Positions 9,401-19,430 of a DNA stretch of 64,000 bases are shown here, piece after piece (within the stretch, counting starts at the first letter, position 1; each line of letters starts with the position of its first letter). A program made the position numbers and the translations under genes. This DNA comes from Lamellibrachia columna (taxonomy: Eukaryota; Annelida; Polychaeta; Sabellida; Siboglinidae), in NCBI GenBank assembly GCA_963662155.1, contig OY759271.1:38931581-38995580 (forward strand). Reading direction: 5' to 3'. The notes under the pieces were generated by a model, which had not been told where the DNA came from, did not search any database, and saw only the letters and a list, made by a program, of their open reading frames with translations.

Positions 9401-12263
9401 CTCCACAATGCACCTGTGAACTTCCACAATACACCTGTGAACCTCCATAATACACCTGTGAACCTCCACAATGCACCCGTGAACCTCCACAATGCACCTG
9501 TGAACCTCCACAATATACCTGTGAACCTCCACAATGCACCTGTGAACCTCCACAATGCACCTGTGAACCTCCACAATGCACCTGTGAACCTCCACAATGC
9601 ACCTGTGAACCTCCACAATACACCTGTGAACCTCCACGATACACCTGTGTACAATGATGCTATACCTGTGTACAATGATGCTACACCTGTGTACAATGAT
9701 GCTATACCTGTGTACAATGATGCTATACCTGTGTACAATGATGCTATACCTGTGTGCAGGCGTACGTGAGTCGGAAGCACAATGGAGACAAGGTGGTGGT
9801 GTTTGAACGCGCCGGCCTCGTCTTTCTGTTCAACTTCCACCCATCGCAGAGCTTCACTGACTACCGCGTGGGCGTTGAGGCAGCCGGCACGTACAAGATT
9901 GTCCTTGACTCGGACGCTGAAGAGTTCGGTGGGTTCAAACGAATTGATCACAGCATCGAATTTGAGACGGTGTCAGAACGCTGGGACGAACGGGCTAATT
10001 ACCTGATGGTGAGTGGGTGTAGAGAAACATAGTCTAAATGCCAAATTAAACGAGCAATGGTAGTAACGTGGGGCAAGAATCAATGTAAACATCCCAACGA
10101 GACTGATTAGCAAGGCCAGTTTGTGGCTACGATTGTGTCGCTGGAATTAAGGATGGTCTCATTCTGACCGATAGTCTGCGGCGATGTTGAAGCATTGGCC
10201 AATCAGTGATCAACAGTACGTGCACTGTTGTGACCTTCCATAAGAGCTCTAATTAGGATCTAGGTCGCAGGTGTCTAGTTGTGTCGTTTGTCTAAAGGTA
10301 TAATTTAGCTGTGCATTGTCATGCAATATGGTGTCATCCGACCAATTGGGCCACATATTGCTCGTGTAAACCAGCCTTTATTACTGGCAATATGGTGTCA
10401 TCCGACCAATTGGGCCACATATTGCTCGTGTAAACCAGCCTTTATTACTGGCAATATGGTGTCATCCGACCAATTGGGCCACATATTGCTCGTGTAAACC
10501 AGCCTTTATTACTGGCAATATGGTGTCATCCGACCAATTGGGCCACATATTGCTCGTGTAAACCAGCCTTTATTACTGGCAATATGGTGTCATCCGACCA
10601 ATTGGGCCACATATTGCTCGTGTAAACCATCTTTATTACTGGCAATATGGTGTCATCCGACCAATTGGGCCACATATTGCTCGTGTAAACCAGCCTTTAT
10701 TACTGGCAATATGGTGTCATCCGACCAATTGGGCCACATATTGCTCGTGTAAACCAGCCTTTATTACTGGCAATATGGTGTCATCCGACCAATTGGGCCA
10801 CATATTGCTCGTGTAAACCAGCCTTTATTACTGGCAATATGGTGTCATCCGACCAATTGGGCCACATATTGCTCGTGTAAACCAGCCTTTATTACTGGCA
10901 ATATGGTGTCATCCGACCAATTGGGCCACATATTGCTCGTGTAAACCATCTTTATTACTGGCAATATGGTGTCATCCGACCAATTGGGCCACATATTGCT
11001 CGTGTAAACCAGCCTTTATTACTGGCAATATGGTGTCATCCGACCAGTTGAGCCACATATTGCTCGTGTAAACCAGCCTTTATTACTGGCAATATGGTGT
11101 CATCCGACCAGTTGAGCCACATATTGCTCGTGTAAACCAGCCTTTATTACTGGCAATATGGTGTCATCCGACCAGTTGAGCCACATATTGCTCGTGTAAA
11201 CCAGCCTTTATTACAGGCAATATGGTGTCATCCGACCAATTGGGCCACATATTGCTCTTGTAAACCAGCCTTTATTACTGGCAATGTTCTCTCATGCAAG
11301 GTTGCATTGCAGCTGACATTGGTTGTCAGCTGACATTGGTTGTCAGCTTTCTCAATATGATGGATGCCAGGATTTGTGGCCGAGCATCAGTTGCGTGGCT
11401 TTTTCCTTGCTCTGGTTTATGGTAAATGTGAGAGAGTTCTGATAAGTTGACTAGTCTATATAATGTTTAGGCAGTCACAGGAGTCGTAAGTTTCCCTGAC
11501 ATTGAGAAAACTAACTGTTGTGTGGAGCCTGGCGTCCTAGAATTGTGAAAATCATTACCGCCATGTTGGTTTTTGGTCAGGGAAATCATACAATGCCATT
11601 AAATGTGATGAGGTAACTATTTTGGAAAGACAGGAGATTGTATTTTCCTCATTTCAATATACCCAGTGTATTAGTTTTATATTGAACAATGAATGAGTTA
11701 CACGATTTTGTATGTTGCTCAGTTCTGCATAATAGAGTCAACTAAAAAATTCTCTGGCATGCCATTTTTTGGGTGAAATTTGTTTTTGTAAATTCCTATA
11801 AAAATGTTCTTAGTTTAATCAGTGTACAGCATTCTGACTCCTGTCACACGTCGCCAGCTCCAGGCTTCAAAATGTGCCTACATAAAATGAAATTGACCTG
11901 AGATTTTTCCGTAAATATGAAACAAATCTGTATAGATATGGCATATGGAATACAGGTAATCCATGCCATGTAAGCATAATCTCTTATATTAAAGAAATAT
12001 ATTTGTGAATCTTGGACATTAGCACAACAGAACTTTAAGGATCCTCCTGGTCCTTTCATTCGGAGCAGGAGGGTCGTGGAAGCTCTGTTGAGTTAATATT
12101 TCACACTCGGACAGGTACCCAGTAGCTATGCTTTAATATGAATTTAGCAGTTTGGCAACAACTTACATGCTGACGTGTTCTTTTACAGGTGTATCTACCA
12201 AGCAGGACGACATTCGTTCTAGGCAAGATTGACAAAAAGAGGAGCTCCGTCTCACGGCATTAG
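319..12263 (+). CDS. GBE1: 1,4-alpha-glucan (glycogen) branching enzyme, C-terminal half, six exons
   Basis: Exons 319-443, 938-1036, 3872-4154, 6116-6300, 9760-10008 and 12189-12263 join without frame break into about 337 codons ending in TAG. The product belongs to the cytosolic GH13 branching enzyme family, which cuts alpha-1,4 glucan chains and rejoins them by alpha-1,6 links during glycogen synthesis. Visible family blocks in order: [11 protein letters not shown], the acid/base Glu in [45 protein letters not shown] (transition-state Asp in HDQ), [39 protein letters not shown], and the C-terminal beta domain [14 protein letters not shown]...DYRVG. The length matches the second half of animal GBE1 (about 700 residues). 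The N-terminal CBM48 domain and the nucleophile-Asp block lie upstream of the window. The catalytic residues visible here are intact, so I see no sign of a pseudogene. Introns contain LINEs, a MITE and large minisatellites, some touching splice sites. Confidence 0.97.
606..777. repeat. Short tandem array of ACAATGATCTATG units
   Basis: Units of 31 bp (with GATCTAT doubled) change to 25-bp units (single GATCTAT) along the array, each ending GTGGTACATAT. This shows an internal 6-bp contraction or expansion within the unit. It lies in the intron between GBE1 exons a and b. Confidence 0.9.
795..915. repeat. GT-rich minisatellite upstream of GBE1 exon b
   Basis: Irregular repeats of GTGTGTTGTGTGGTTGTG and GTTGCTGCG variants end about 20 bases before the exon b acceptor, replacing the usual pyrimidine-rich tract with G and T. 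Confidence 0.8.
938..1036 (+). CDS. GBE1: GBE1 exon b
   Basis: The exon is 33 whole codons, [16 protein letters not shown]...DKWIK, phase 0 at both ends. The acceptor TAG is at 935-937 and the donor GTATGT begins at 1037. It continues exactly from exon a and into exon c when compared with animal GBE1 ([11 protein letters not shown] and IPDKWI-LLKE). The acceptor lacks a classical long pyrimidine tract; a GT-rich minisatellite (795-915) lies just upstream. Confidence 0.95.
1271..2242. mobile_element. Pogo/Tigger-like MITE, copy 1 (972 bp)
   Basis: The left end CAGTCACGGCCTGTTATTA and the reverse complement of the right end, CAGTCGAGCCTCGTTATAA, form imperfect terminal inverted repeats. TA dinucleotides flank both sides (1269-1270 and 2243-2244). 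CAGT ends with a TA target duplication are typical of pogo/Tigger-type Tc1-mariner elements. No transposase frame is present, so it is non-autonomous. A shorter relative is at 54746-55431. Confidence 0.8.
2414..3706 (-). mobile_element. CR1-like LINE fragment, copy 1, 5'-truncated
   Basis: On the minus strand this is the 3' part of a CR1-like element. It encodes a reverse transcriptase C-terminal region ([69 protein letters not shown]) with frame breaks. The 3' end shows two 10-bp tail units (TTTAACAAGATTTAACAAG on plus). Homology to the longer copy at 14595 stops near 3706, the usual 5' truncation, and one internal deletion is near 3530. It lies in a GBE1 intron, antisense to the gene. Confidence 0.88.
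3872..4154 (+). CDS. GBE1: GBE1 exon c
   Basis: The acceptor CAG ends at 3871; the donor GTGGGT starts at 4155. The exon has 94 codons plus one base (phase 1) and starts [20 protein letters not shown]. It carries [15 protein letters not shown]; the codon for the catalytic Asp of HDQ is at 3977-3979. [20 protein letters not shown] and [15 protein letters not shown] follow. A 48-bp minisatellite starts within about ten bases of the donor. Confidence 0.97.
4163..5712. repeat. Minisatellite, 48-bp unit, about 32 copies
   Basis: Successive GTATTCACTCRCATTGTG starts are spaced 48 bp (for example 4215 and 4263). Variants ATAAG/AAAGG and CTCACATT/CTCGCATT alternate. Because 48 is divisible by three, long open frames occur, but these are repeat artefacts. 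The array starts next to the GBE1 exon c donor. Confidence 0.95.
5713..6115. other. Unique intron sequence, nothing recognised
   Basis: AT-rich intron between the 48-bp array and GBE1 exon d. The final TGCAG is the acceptor. No repeat, RNA or coding feature was seen. Confidence 0.6.
6116..6300 (+). CDS. GBE1: GBE1 exon d
   Basis: The acceptor TGCAG ends at 6115. The exon starts with two bases completing Gly, then [39 protein letters not shown] and [15 protein letters not shown]. The donor is placed at 6301 (CCCCCG|GTGGGT) because exon e must follow in phase 0, and WLCSPP then aligns with WLAAPQ of vertebrate GBE1 at equal length. Reading past this donor gives a stop after three codons. The last 15 or so exon bases are the first unit of the 19-bp minisatellite that fills the intron start. 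Confidence 0.95.
6285..7055. repeat. Minisatellite, 19-bp unit, about 40 copies, overlapping the GBE1 exon d donor
   Basis: The unit is TGTGTAGTCCCCCGGTGGG and variants (TGTTTAG, GGTGGC, C runs of 4 to 7). The first unit covers the final 15 or so bases of exon d and its 5' splice site CCG|GTGGGT. Later units repeat the same junction sequence. The period is not divisible by three and each unit contains TAG, so use of a downstream copy as donor would add a stop codon. Confidence 0.93.
7183..7990 (-). mobile_element. CR1-like LINE fragment, copy 2, with internal deletion
   Basis: The minus strand carries the CR1 3' end ([33 protein letters not shown]). After a deletion of several hundred bases near 7500 it carries the palm region around [12 protein letters not shown], where the catalytic FADD is changed to FVDD, and [20 protein letters not shown]. 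It is a 5'-truncated dead copy in the GBE1 intron, antisense. Confidence 0.85.
7991..8930. other. Unique AT-rich intron sequence, nothing recognised
   Basis: No repeat, coding frame or RNA gene seen. It separates the CR1 fragment from the 21-bp array within the GBE1 intron between exons d and e. Confidence 0.6.
8936..9757. repeat. Minisatellite, 21-bp unit, about 38 copies, ending at the GBE1 exon e acceptor
   Basis: The main unit reads CACCTGTGAACCTCCACAA plus TG and has a 21-bp period. It starts with degenerate copies near 8936, is regular from about 9036, then switches near 9640 to a variant (CTGTGTACAATGATGCTATA) for the last copies. A stretch of about 290 bp (about 9150-9340) recurs near 9390-9600, showing higher-order duplication. 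Long frames on both strands here are repeat artefacts. Confidence 0.95.
9760..10008 (+). CDS. GBE1: GBE1 exon e
   Basis: The exon is 83 whole codons, [38 protein letters not shown], then [20 protein letters not shown], ending ANYLM. The acceptor is GTGTGCAG ending at 9759; the donor GTGAGT starts at 10009. This is the C-terminal all-beta domain of GH13 branching enzymes. The acceptor forms the last, variant unit of a 21-bp tandem array, so the splice signal is embedded in repeat DNA. Confidence 0.96.
10322..11287. repeat. Minisatellite, 64-bp unit, about 15 copies
   Basis: The unit starts GCAATATGGTGTCATCCG and repeats every 64 bp with very high identity; two units carry a short deletion (ACCATC for ACCAGCC) spaced five units apart. 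Each unit has near-complementary segments GCAATATG and CATATTGC plus the palindrome CCAATTGG, so single strands could form a hairpin. It lies in the last GBE1 intron. Confidence 0.95.
11288..12188. other. Unique intron sequence before the last GBE1 exon
   Basis: Apart from a doubled segment near 11311-11346 (AGCTGACATTGGTTGTC twice) nothing was recognised. Confidence 0.6.
12189..12263 (+). CDS. GBE1: GBE1 terminal coding exon f
   Basis: The acceptor TTTTACAG ends at 12188. The exon has 24 codons plus TAG and reads [17 protein letters not shown] then RSSVSRH. VY-PSR-T matches the conserved last strand of animal branching enzymes (VYIPSRVA in vertebrates). The basic tail after LGKIDKK is specific to this sequence and a few residues longer than I would expect. 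Confidence 0.94.
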   Translation: MYLPSRTTFVLGKIDKKRSSVSRH

Positions 12264-13790
12264 GACAGACATTAATGGCAGCAACTAGTCCTGGTGATGG
12301 GGGTAGATGACAGTGACAGCCTCTAAGAGGGCAACAGTGCCACATTGTTATATATGAAAGAAGTTTCTTGATCAGATGCCAAATTTAAATCCACAGTATA
12401 ATTTAGTAAAATATATTCACACGAAGTTTATCAAAATATGACAACAATTTCGGGTACTCTCTCTGCAGCTCTTTTTCTAAGAATGTAGAACAAACATTCA
12501 GGTGTCTGTACAGGAATCTCATGAAGACATTTTATTTTATAATTTAATACACAAAACTGTGTCTTAGGTATTCAGTGGTTACTTTATTCTTTGACTCTGA
12601 AAAATCACTTCTGTTATGTATGGCACAAGTGAGCAACCCTGGGCCGGGGTTTGAAGCTGGTATCATCCATCAGGGCACTGCAGGCAGTTAGAATATGGCC
12701 AATGAAGGCTGTGAAGTCGATTACTGTAGCAGGTATACCACCTAGAGGATTTGATGAGAATGTGTGACGAATATATTAGCACACAGAAGTGAGTCATAGT
12801 TTTAGATCTTCTAACGGTCTTCTTGATTTAGTTATTGCGAATAGAAATGGATTGCCATTAGTTGAAAAGTTGCTAATTAGTTGTTACTAATTAGTTGTTT
12901 ATGTTTACAGGGATTGCACAGTAATGTGTTTCTGCTATATGTTGTCAAACTGGCAAGTTTCTGGGAGAATGTTTGGTTCCGTTTTGTGTGCCATATGCTT
13001 GGCCTTTGTCATCAGCAATTTTTGGGATGGGTTATTAATTATGTTGAGGATATTTAGGAAATGCTGCTACACATATGTAGTTAATCTGTCTTCTACGAGT
13101 ATCTAGTCATGATTCCTTTTACCTCATGAAACGTGATGTTTAGGGTGGGCATTTATGTGAGGACAATTCTCATTGTTAGCCCAGCAGTTGGTGGGCATGC
13201 TGCCAATTGGAGGGTGATTATTGTGATAGATTCAAAGAAGTGGAAAATCTTATGGTTTGAATTAGAAGGGGTTTATTGTCTTCCAATGTTAAAAGTGAAG
13301 CAGTTATCAGATGTGAATTGTTTGCAGTTGATCTTCCCAGGTTGCGCTTAGTTTCTGGTTTTGTTTGTATCGCAGATTATAGACACGGTCAAAGGAATGA
13401 AAATTGCGTGCACGGATTTTTATATAATTGATTACCAGTACCTTGACTGCTAATGACCATAGAAGCTGAATTACAAAAATGGCTCCTCAGCCAAAGAGTA
13501 AAGAATGTGTTATTATTAAAAATTGTTCAATTCAATTGTTTTGTGCCTAAGTCAGCTGCTTGTTGCAAGTTTGAGTAGCCCAATGCAAATAAATTGTGTG
13601 AGTGTGCACGTGTTTGTTAACTGCGTCTGGGTAATTTGCCGAATTTCAGTATCTGTTGTGCCGCTATTATGACTAGATGAATTATGTAGTCATGTGTATA
13701 TCACTGTGTTACATGCATGCGTGTATGCACACATACGTTTTTATTTTTGTAGCAATGCTAATCATTATAATAAAGCATAAAAATTGATGT
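12264..13790 (+). other. Probable GBE1 3' untranslated region
   Basis: This is unique AT-rich sequence with no convincing coding frame, between the GBE1 stop codon and the best poly(A) signal. The short open frames at 12924-13106 and 13133-13351 have no recognisable domain and lie inside this transcript tail. The extent is inferred only from the poly(A) motif. Confidence 0.5.
13769..13774 (+). terminator. Candidate GBE1 poly(A) signal AATAAA
   Basis: AATAAA at 13769-13774 is followed within about 20 bases by a GT-rich stretch (TGATGTTGGTGTGTC), the usual downstream element. An alternative AATAAA lies at 13588-13593 and is also followed by GT-rich sequence. Either could end the mRNA. Confidence 0.45.
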
Positions 13791-14199
13791 TGGTGTGTCA
13801 TTTGTTTTTTTCTATTGACATACATTTAGTATTTATTATAATCATCAGAGATTGGTCCAGGTCTTTTTTATGGGGTGTACTTTGGGTACCTCCAACCCTG
13901 TACCGTGTACCGTACCATCTAAAGCAACATGCTCCATGGGTACCCAATATCATATGAACAACATGTACATAATTGACCACAATGTGTAGACTATTTTAAT
14001 CATGTAAAAAAAACATTTTAATGACAAATACAATTTCGCATCCACTCATGTGTGTGACCCACTCCTAGAATTGAGTGATCCTGTATGTCAGCAGTACCAT
14101 AGTAATGGCACCACATTCTGTCGTATACAGCCCTGTAGTTTTATGCTGCTTTTCTTCGGGATTGACTTTGTGAACCAAGTTTTTGAAGCCATTTAGTTA

Positions 14200-14312
14200 G
14201 TGTTCTCTTTCTCCGCCTACCCTCCATATGTTCTCTTTCTCCGCCTACCCTCCATATGTTCTCTTTCTCCGCCTACCCTCCATATGTTCTCTTTCTCCGC
14301 CTACCCTCCATA
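14200..14312. repeat. Short tandem array, 28-bp unit, four copies
   Basis: GTTCTCTTTCTCCGCCTAC with CCTCCATAT is repeated at a 28-bp period downstream of the GBE1 poly(A) signal. The plus strand is pyrimidine-rich. Confidence 0.9.
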
Positions 14313-14817
14313 TGAACGAGCTGAAGACGCCGACCATGGTCACCCGATATGCAAACGATTTGGTGGGCGGGCATGAATTATATTTATGCATTATACTTGC
14401 CGTAGTTTTATCAAATGTAGATCCATGTTTTTGGACCAATAAAGGGGACTAGCTCTAGCCCTAGCCCTAGGCTATACTAAGTCTAGACATAATTATAGTA
14501 TAGTAGCACTTTCCTTTCCTGGGCAAAACGAGGCCTAAATAAAACGAAATTGTACGATTTGTCATTCATAGTTGCTAAAGTCATTTTGGAGTAGATTTAA
14601 CAAGATTGCCATCCCAAACAACAAGTTCCAGATGGCAAGTGGACAAGGAAGCCATTAGCTTATCGAGAGTCCAACAATTTTCTCATCTATGTGTAGCCTG
14701 CCCTTATCAAATATCTGTCAATTCTATTTTTAAACATATTCACACTACTAGCATTAACACAATCATTTGGCAGTTTGTTCCATTAATTTATCACACTCTA
14801 TGAGAAAGAGTACTTCC

Positions 14818-17498
14818 TCATGTCCAACCTACTCTGGTTCTACTGCCTTTTTTAAGTTTGAAGAACATATTCCTATCAACATCCTCATAACCATTCACTA
14901 TTTTAAACACTTCTATTTGGTCTCCTCTTAGTCTCCTGGTCTCTAGTGTTGTCAAACCACATTGTAATAAGTGACTTTCGTAACTAAGGTCTCTCAATTC
15001 TGGAATCATTTTAGCTGCTCTTGTATTCTTTCTAGCTTGTCTATGTCCTTTTTACGATATGGCCTCCATGCTTGAATAAAATATTCCAAATGTGGTCTAA
15101 CTATTGCTCTGTACAGGGGTACAATTAGCTGTTTCTCCTTATACATAATAGTTCTCCTAATTAGCTCTAGAATTTTATTTCCTTTTGAAGCAGCAATCCC
15201 ACATTGCTCTGAAACTTTCATGTCCGCACTAAATGTTACTCCTAAGTCCTTTTCTTGTGTGGTTCTACCTAGTACAGTATCCCCCATTTTATATTCTTTG
15301 TCCATGTTTCTATGTCCTATGTGTGTGCATTTACACTTCCCAAAATGTAATAACATTTACCATTTGTTTTACCATTTAACTCATTTATCTAGATCATCCT
15401 GTAAACTTTGTTTATATGTATCATTAGTAACCTGTCTGAATATGTTTGTGTCATCTGCAAATTTGATTACTTTGCTAGATATGCCATCTTCCAAATCATT
15501 TATATATATATATATATTAAAAACAGTATAGGGCCTAATACTAATCCCTGTGGTACCCCACTCAAAACAGATTTCCAGTTTGAAATCTCACCATCTACTA
15601 TTGCTCTGTTTTCTGTGTGTAAGCCACTTTTCTATCCAGTTGATTACATCATTACCTATGAGATGGGCTTTTAGTTTAAGTAACAATCCTTGATGTGGCA
15701 CTTTATCGAAAGCTTTCTGAAAATCTAAGTAGACAACATCCTCTGGTGACCCGTCATCTACCCACTTTGTAATTTCTTCAAAAAACATAAGAGATTAGTT
15801 AGACATAACCTTGCTTTTAGGAACCCTTGTTGAGATGTATTTATTAATTTACGTTTTACAAGGTATACCACCATGTGGTCTCTAATTAATGTTTCTTGTA
15901 ATTTATATACAACTGATGTTAAACTCGCTGGTCTGTAATTTTCTGGTTTGTTCCTCGATCCTTTCTTAAATAGCGGCTTAATGTTTGCCTCTTTCCATTC
16001 TGAAGGAACTATTTCTTCTTCTAGTGACAAGTTAAACAATTTTGCAAGTGGTGTACTAATTTGCTCAACAATTTCCTTAAGCAGTTTTGGTGGTATCCCA
16101 TCAACTCCAGGTGATTTATTATCTTTCATCTTCTTAATTTTCTTTGCTATCATTTCAGGAGTTACAAATAACTGCCCTAAATGTTCTGATGTATTGCCCT
16201 CAAAGTTAGTAAATGGAACTGGAAGTGAGCTGATATCTTCTGTGGTAAAAACTGAGCTGAAATACTCATTTAGGACCTCTGCCATTTGAAACCCGTCTGA
16301 AATTATGTTTCCCCTGTTGTTTTCCTGTGGTCCAACGTTATCTCGAACTTTTTGTTTACTCCTTACATAAGCATAAAAACTCTTGCTGTAATTTTTTATA
16401 TTACCTGCCAATTTTTTTTCAAAGGTTCTTTTAGATTTTCTAATTTCAGTTGTAGCTAGGTTAAGTGCCTCTTTGTAATTTACATAGTCTTCATCCTTTC
16501 TGATACGCCTATAAACCCTCCACATAGTTTGCTTAAACACTATTTTTCTAATAGCTTCTTTTGACAAGTGTTTCTTTCTAGACCGTTTTCCTTGTTTTTT
16601 CAAAGGAATAAATTTATCGATACTCTCAATTTCATATTTTAGAATATTCCAACATTCAATTGCGGTCTCATTCATCAGCATGTTATTCCAATCTAACTTT
16701 GCTAAGTATTTTCTCATATCTTTATAGTTACCTTTGTGGAAGTTTCTCCTATACGTTTTTTATTTTTACTTTCTGATTTTACATTGATGTCAAAATGTAT
16801 TTGATTGTGGTCACTGTTACCCAATGGTTCATGTATTTTTACATTGTCCACTTTTTGTGATGATAAACTATATCTAATACATTTTATCCCCTGGTTGGTT
16901 CTAGCACGTGCTGAGTAAGGAAGCTCTCCTGAATTAAAAATAGAAATTGTTGGTCCTCAACCCCTGTACTCTCTAGAGATTTCCATTGTATGTGTCCATG
17001 GTTAAAATCTCCCATTATGATACATTCCCCTTTACTAACTTCCTTTATAGCATTTTGTATTTTTGTGTTATCCTCTTCGTTTATGTTTGGACTTCGGTAA
17101 ACTAATCCAATAGTTAATTTTTAATTTCCTGAAACTATTTTGCACCAAACAGCTTCATCGTAATCTGCTTCGCTTTCTAATTTTATTTCATTAGCCTGAA
17201 TTGATTCTTTAACATAAAAAATAACTCCCCCTCCCCTTCTTCCTATTCGATCTCTCCTAAACATTACGTATCCTGTCAATCCTAATTCAGCATCTGTAAT
17301 GTCTGTGTTGGCCCATGATTCGGTTATACCAATTATGTGAGGGTCAATATCTTCTACCATAATGTTTAATTCGTTTTTCTTATTTACTATACTCCTAGCA
17401 TTTAAACACACACATCTATAACCTGTTTCAGACATGTTTTTCGGACATTCTGTTATTAGTTTATCTGTACTAGTGGCCTCTTGTCCTGCTTGAGGCAT
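14818..17498 (-). pseudogene. CR1 LINE ORF2: endonuclease and reverse transcriptase (decayed)
   Basis: It starts MPQAGQEATSTDKL shortly after the ORF1 stop. The endonuclease shows LNARSIVNKKNELN and GITESW (metal-binding Asn and Glu of APE-type nucleases) and RIGRRGGGVIFYV. The reverse transcriptase shows NKSPGVDGIPP, NYRPASLTSVVYKL, VVYLDFQKAFDKVPH, FADD (plus 15447-15464), [15 protein letters not shown] and [16 protein letters not shown]. Frame breaks occur between the endonuclease and RT, near 15780, around 15360-15590 and near 15006. A (TA) run near 15505 lies in the coding part. Confidence 0.85.
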
Positions 17499-17521
17499 CT
17501 CTAAGTAACCCCCTTGCACTT

Positions 17522-18811
17522 CTAGTTTAAATAGTGTTTACTACCAAAAATATTTGATATGCTACCCATGCCACTGTCTACTGCTGCTGAGAGTCCATCC
17601 GCAAATACTGCTGCCCCCTTTCCACTTAGATGAAGCCCGTCCTTCATGTACATATCCGCCCTTCCAATAAAACTTCCCCACAAAACCAACTTCCTCTTCC
17701 CTACATAGCTTCTCGACTAGCATGTTAATTGCCATCCATCTGCAATTTCGATATCTATGACCCCTCCTTCCTATTACTGGTAAAATCCCTGACATTATTA
17801 CCTGCTCAACCCACGTCTGTTTTAGTGTTCTGACCAAATTCCTGTATTTCCTAACTATGGCAGTTGTACCCACCCTCTCTACGTTATTTGTCCCTACGTG
17901 TACTAAAACAGATCCACCCTTGCCTGAACCCACAATGTTTTCTACCCTCTCACTTGTCGCCTCTATTTTTGCCCCAGGCAAGCAAGCTACCACATCATCT
18001 CCCTTGTTTAAGAGCAATAAGACTTTGTCGGTCTTCCTAACTATTGAGTCCCCCACAAATACCCTCATTCTCTTTCTCACCCCCTCCATCACTGCCTCGG
18101 AATAGCTCTTCCGATGGATCCACTCCATCACATTCTGTCCTGCGGTCTTGTCACTTGGTGGCAGAATGTTATCAGGCTCTCTCTCTCTCCCTCATCAACC
18201 TGTCACCTTTCCCTCCCGTCGCCTGGCTAACTTGCGCTCCCGTCGCCTTCCCTCCTGACACCCTCCCTCCCATCTCCCTCACTCCCATCGCCTTAACTAT
18301 CGTCTCCTTGCCCCCTGACTCTTTCGCTATTGTCTCCCCCACTCCCCTTTCCTTCGATCCATTTTTTCCCCTCCCATTTCTTTCCTTCTCGTCTCCTTAT
18401 GTCCTGTCTCTCCACGCCGCTCTCCTTACGTCCTGTCTCCCTACGACCTGTCACCTTACGTCCCCTCAGCCTCCTCCCAGGCTGAGGTGAGCTCTCCCTG
18501 GGCCTAGTATCTCTCTCGTCGTCTTCCCCCACTTTATCATCTACTGTCCCCCCCCCCCCACCAGAACCACTGGCGCAACCCACCTGCTCCCTACCCACCA
18601 CTGCCACAACGAGCAGCCACAGCTGTTCTAACTCCACCACAAGTTCCTTCATCCTCGTACATCCCCTACACTAAAAACTAAAACTATCCGCCTGAACCTC
18701 AGCCCAGGAATTCTCGCACCCGGAGTCGGACTTGACGAAGTCCACCCAGTTGCTACAACTGTTGCATCTTAAATGCCTGGTAGCCTTAACCTGCCGTTTG
18801 CACGGCGCCAT
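17522..18811 (-). pseudogene. CR1 LINE ORF1 with zinc-finger-like N-terminus and SGNH esterase domain (decayed)
   Basis: The start is MAPCKRQVKATRHLRCNSC with further Cys at GC-ENSW and a CRGC pair, a zinc-binding-like arrangement. A probable coiled coil (MKELVVELEQLW) follows. One in-frame TAG near 18672 interrupts DSFSF and CRGCTR. A low-complexity Gly/Arg-rich linker comes next. The C-terminal part has VFVGDSIVR (Ser nucleophile block), HVGTNN (block III), then, after a frameshift near 17655, KDGLHLSGKG (Asp and His of the triad; codons at 17630-17641). All three catalytic blocks of an SGNH/GDSL esterase can thus be seen. Esterase-type ORF1 proteins are known from CR1 and L2 elements. At least two frame breaks plus the stop make this a pseudogene. 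Confidence 0.8.
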
Positions 18812-19010
18812 CACTAAATTCAGACTTAATCTGATTGCTACGTTAACCTTGAATAAGGCTATTTTGTGTTCAAAAGAACACTTTAGGCTAATATACTTGC
18901 TAACTATGTCTTTTCTTTCTTCTAAGCTCGCACGGGCAAAAAAAAGCCTGCCACCTAGCGAATACGGAGAACACTGTGTAAACAAAACAACGAAGTCAGT
19001 GTAAACGAAC

Positions 19011-19430
19011 TTACGCTAAAATCATGCTGTTAATTCCTTTTTGCCGAAATCGTTTACTACAACTATGTCAGATATTACCTTATGTATGTAAATGAATCAC
19101 TTTATCTAATATATATTTAACAATGTATACGATAGTTTGGTACACCAGTTTAATTCACGACCTGTAATGGCTGTATACAAACTCCCTCTTATCGCTCGTT
19201 GAATTTGAGTCCGGGAAAAATACTGCCTATGTTAACAAAAACAGTTTCTTAATATATGTCTAGGCCTATGTCTATAAGAAGTTTGCTATAGCTACTTTAG
19301 TCACCCCGTTACGGGATATTGTAGTTTTTAGCATTTAATTTTAGGCTAGATTCCAAGGGCAAGGCCAAGGCTTTGTGTGCGACAAACGATGGCTGAATAA
19401 TTGAGGCGTTGATGTTCGATTTGTCCGCTT
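19011..19430. other. Spacer between CR1 element and gene promoter
   Basis: AT-rich unique sequence with no recognised feature. The 5' end of the LINE may extend into it. Confidence 0.5.

Larger units (their letters stand above)
14595..19010 (-). mobile_element. Near full-length CR1-like LINE (copy 3) between GBE1 and RAB11FIP2
   Basis: The minus strand carries, in order, ORF1 (from 18811), an APE-type endonuclease (17498 downward), a linker, reverse transcriptase (about 16720 to 14820) and a 3' end with the TTTAACAAGATTGCC tail sequence. The order and length, about 4.4 kb, fit CR1-clade non-LTR retrotransposons. Frameshifts and an in-frame stop show it is inactive. The 5' boundary near 19010 is approximate. 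It sits head-to-head with the RAB11FIP2-like gene, about 700 bp from its start codon. Confidence 0.88.

Noticed and set aside
8902..9951. Long open frames on both strands across the 21-bp array (WRFTGAL and NLHNAPV repeats)
   Set aside because: The period is divisible by three, several frames are open at once, and the array lies in a GBE1 intron between proven exons.
12924..13351. Small plus-strand frames with hydrophobic segments
   Set aside because: They lie in the probable GBE1 3'UTR, lack homology and have no supporting context.
14453..14470. Telomere-like CTAGCCCTAGCCCTAG
   Set aside because: Only about three units and a different motif (TAGCCC rather than TAACCC).
18293..18652. Gly/Arg-rich open frame as an independent gene
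   Set aside because: It is the ORF1 middle of the CR1 element, continuous in frame with the Cys-rich N-terminus apart from one TAG.
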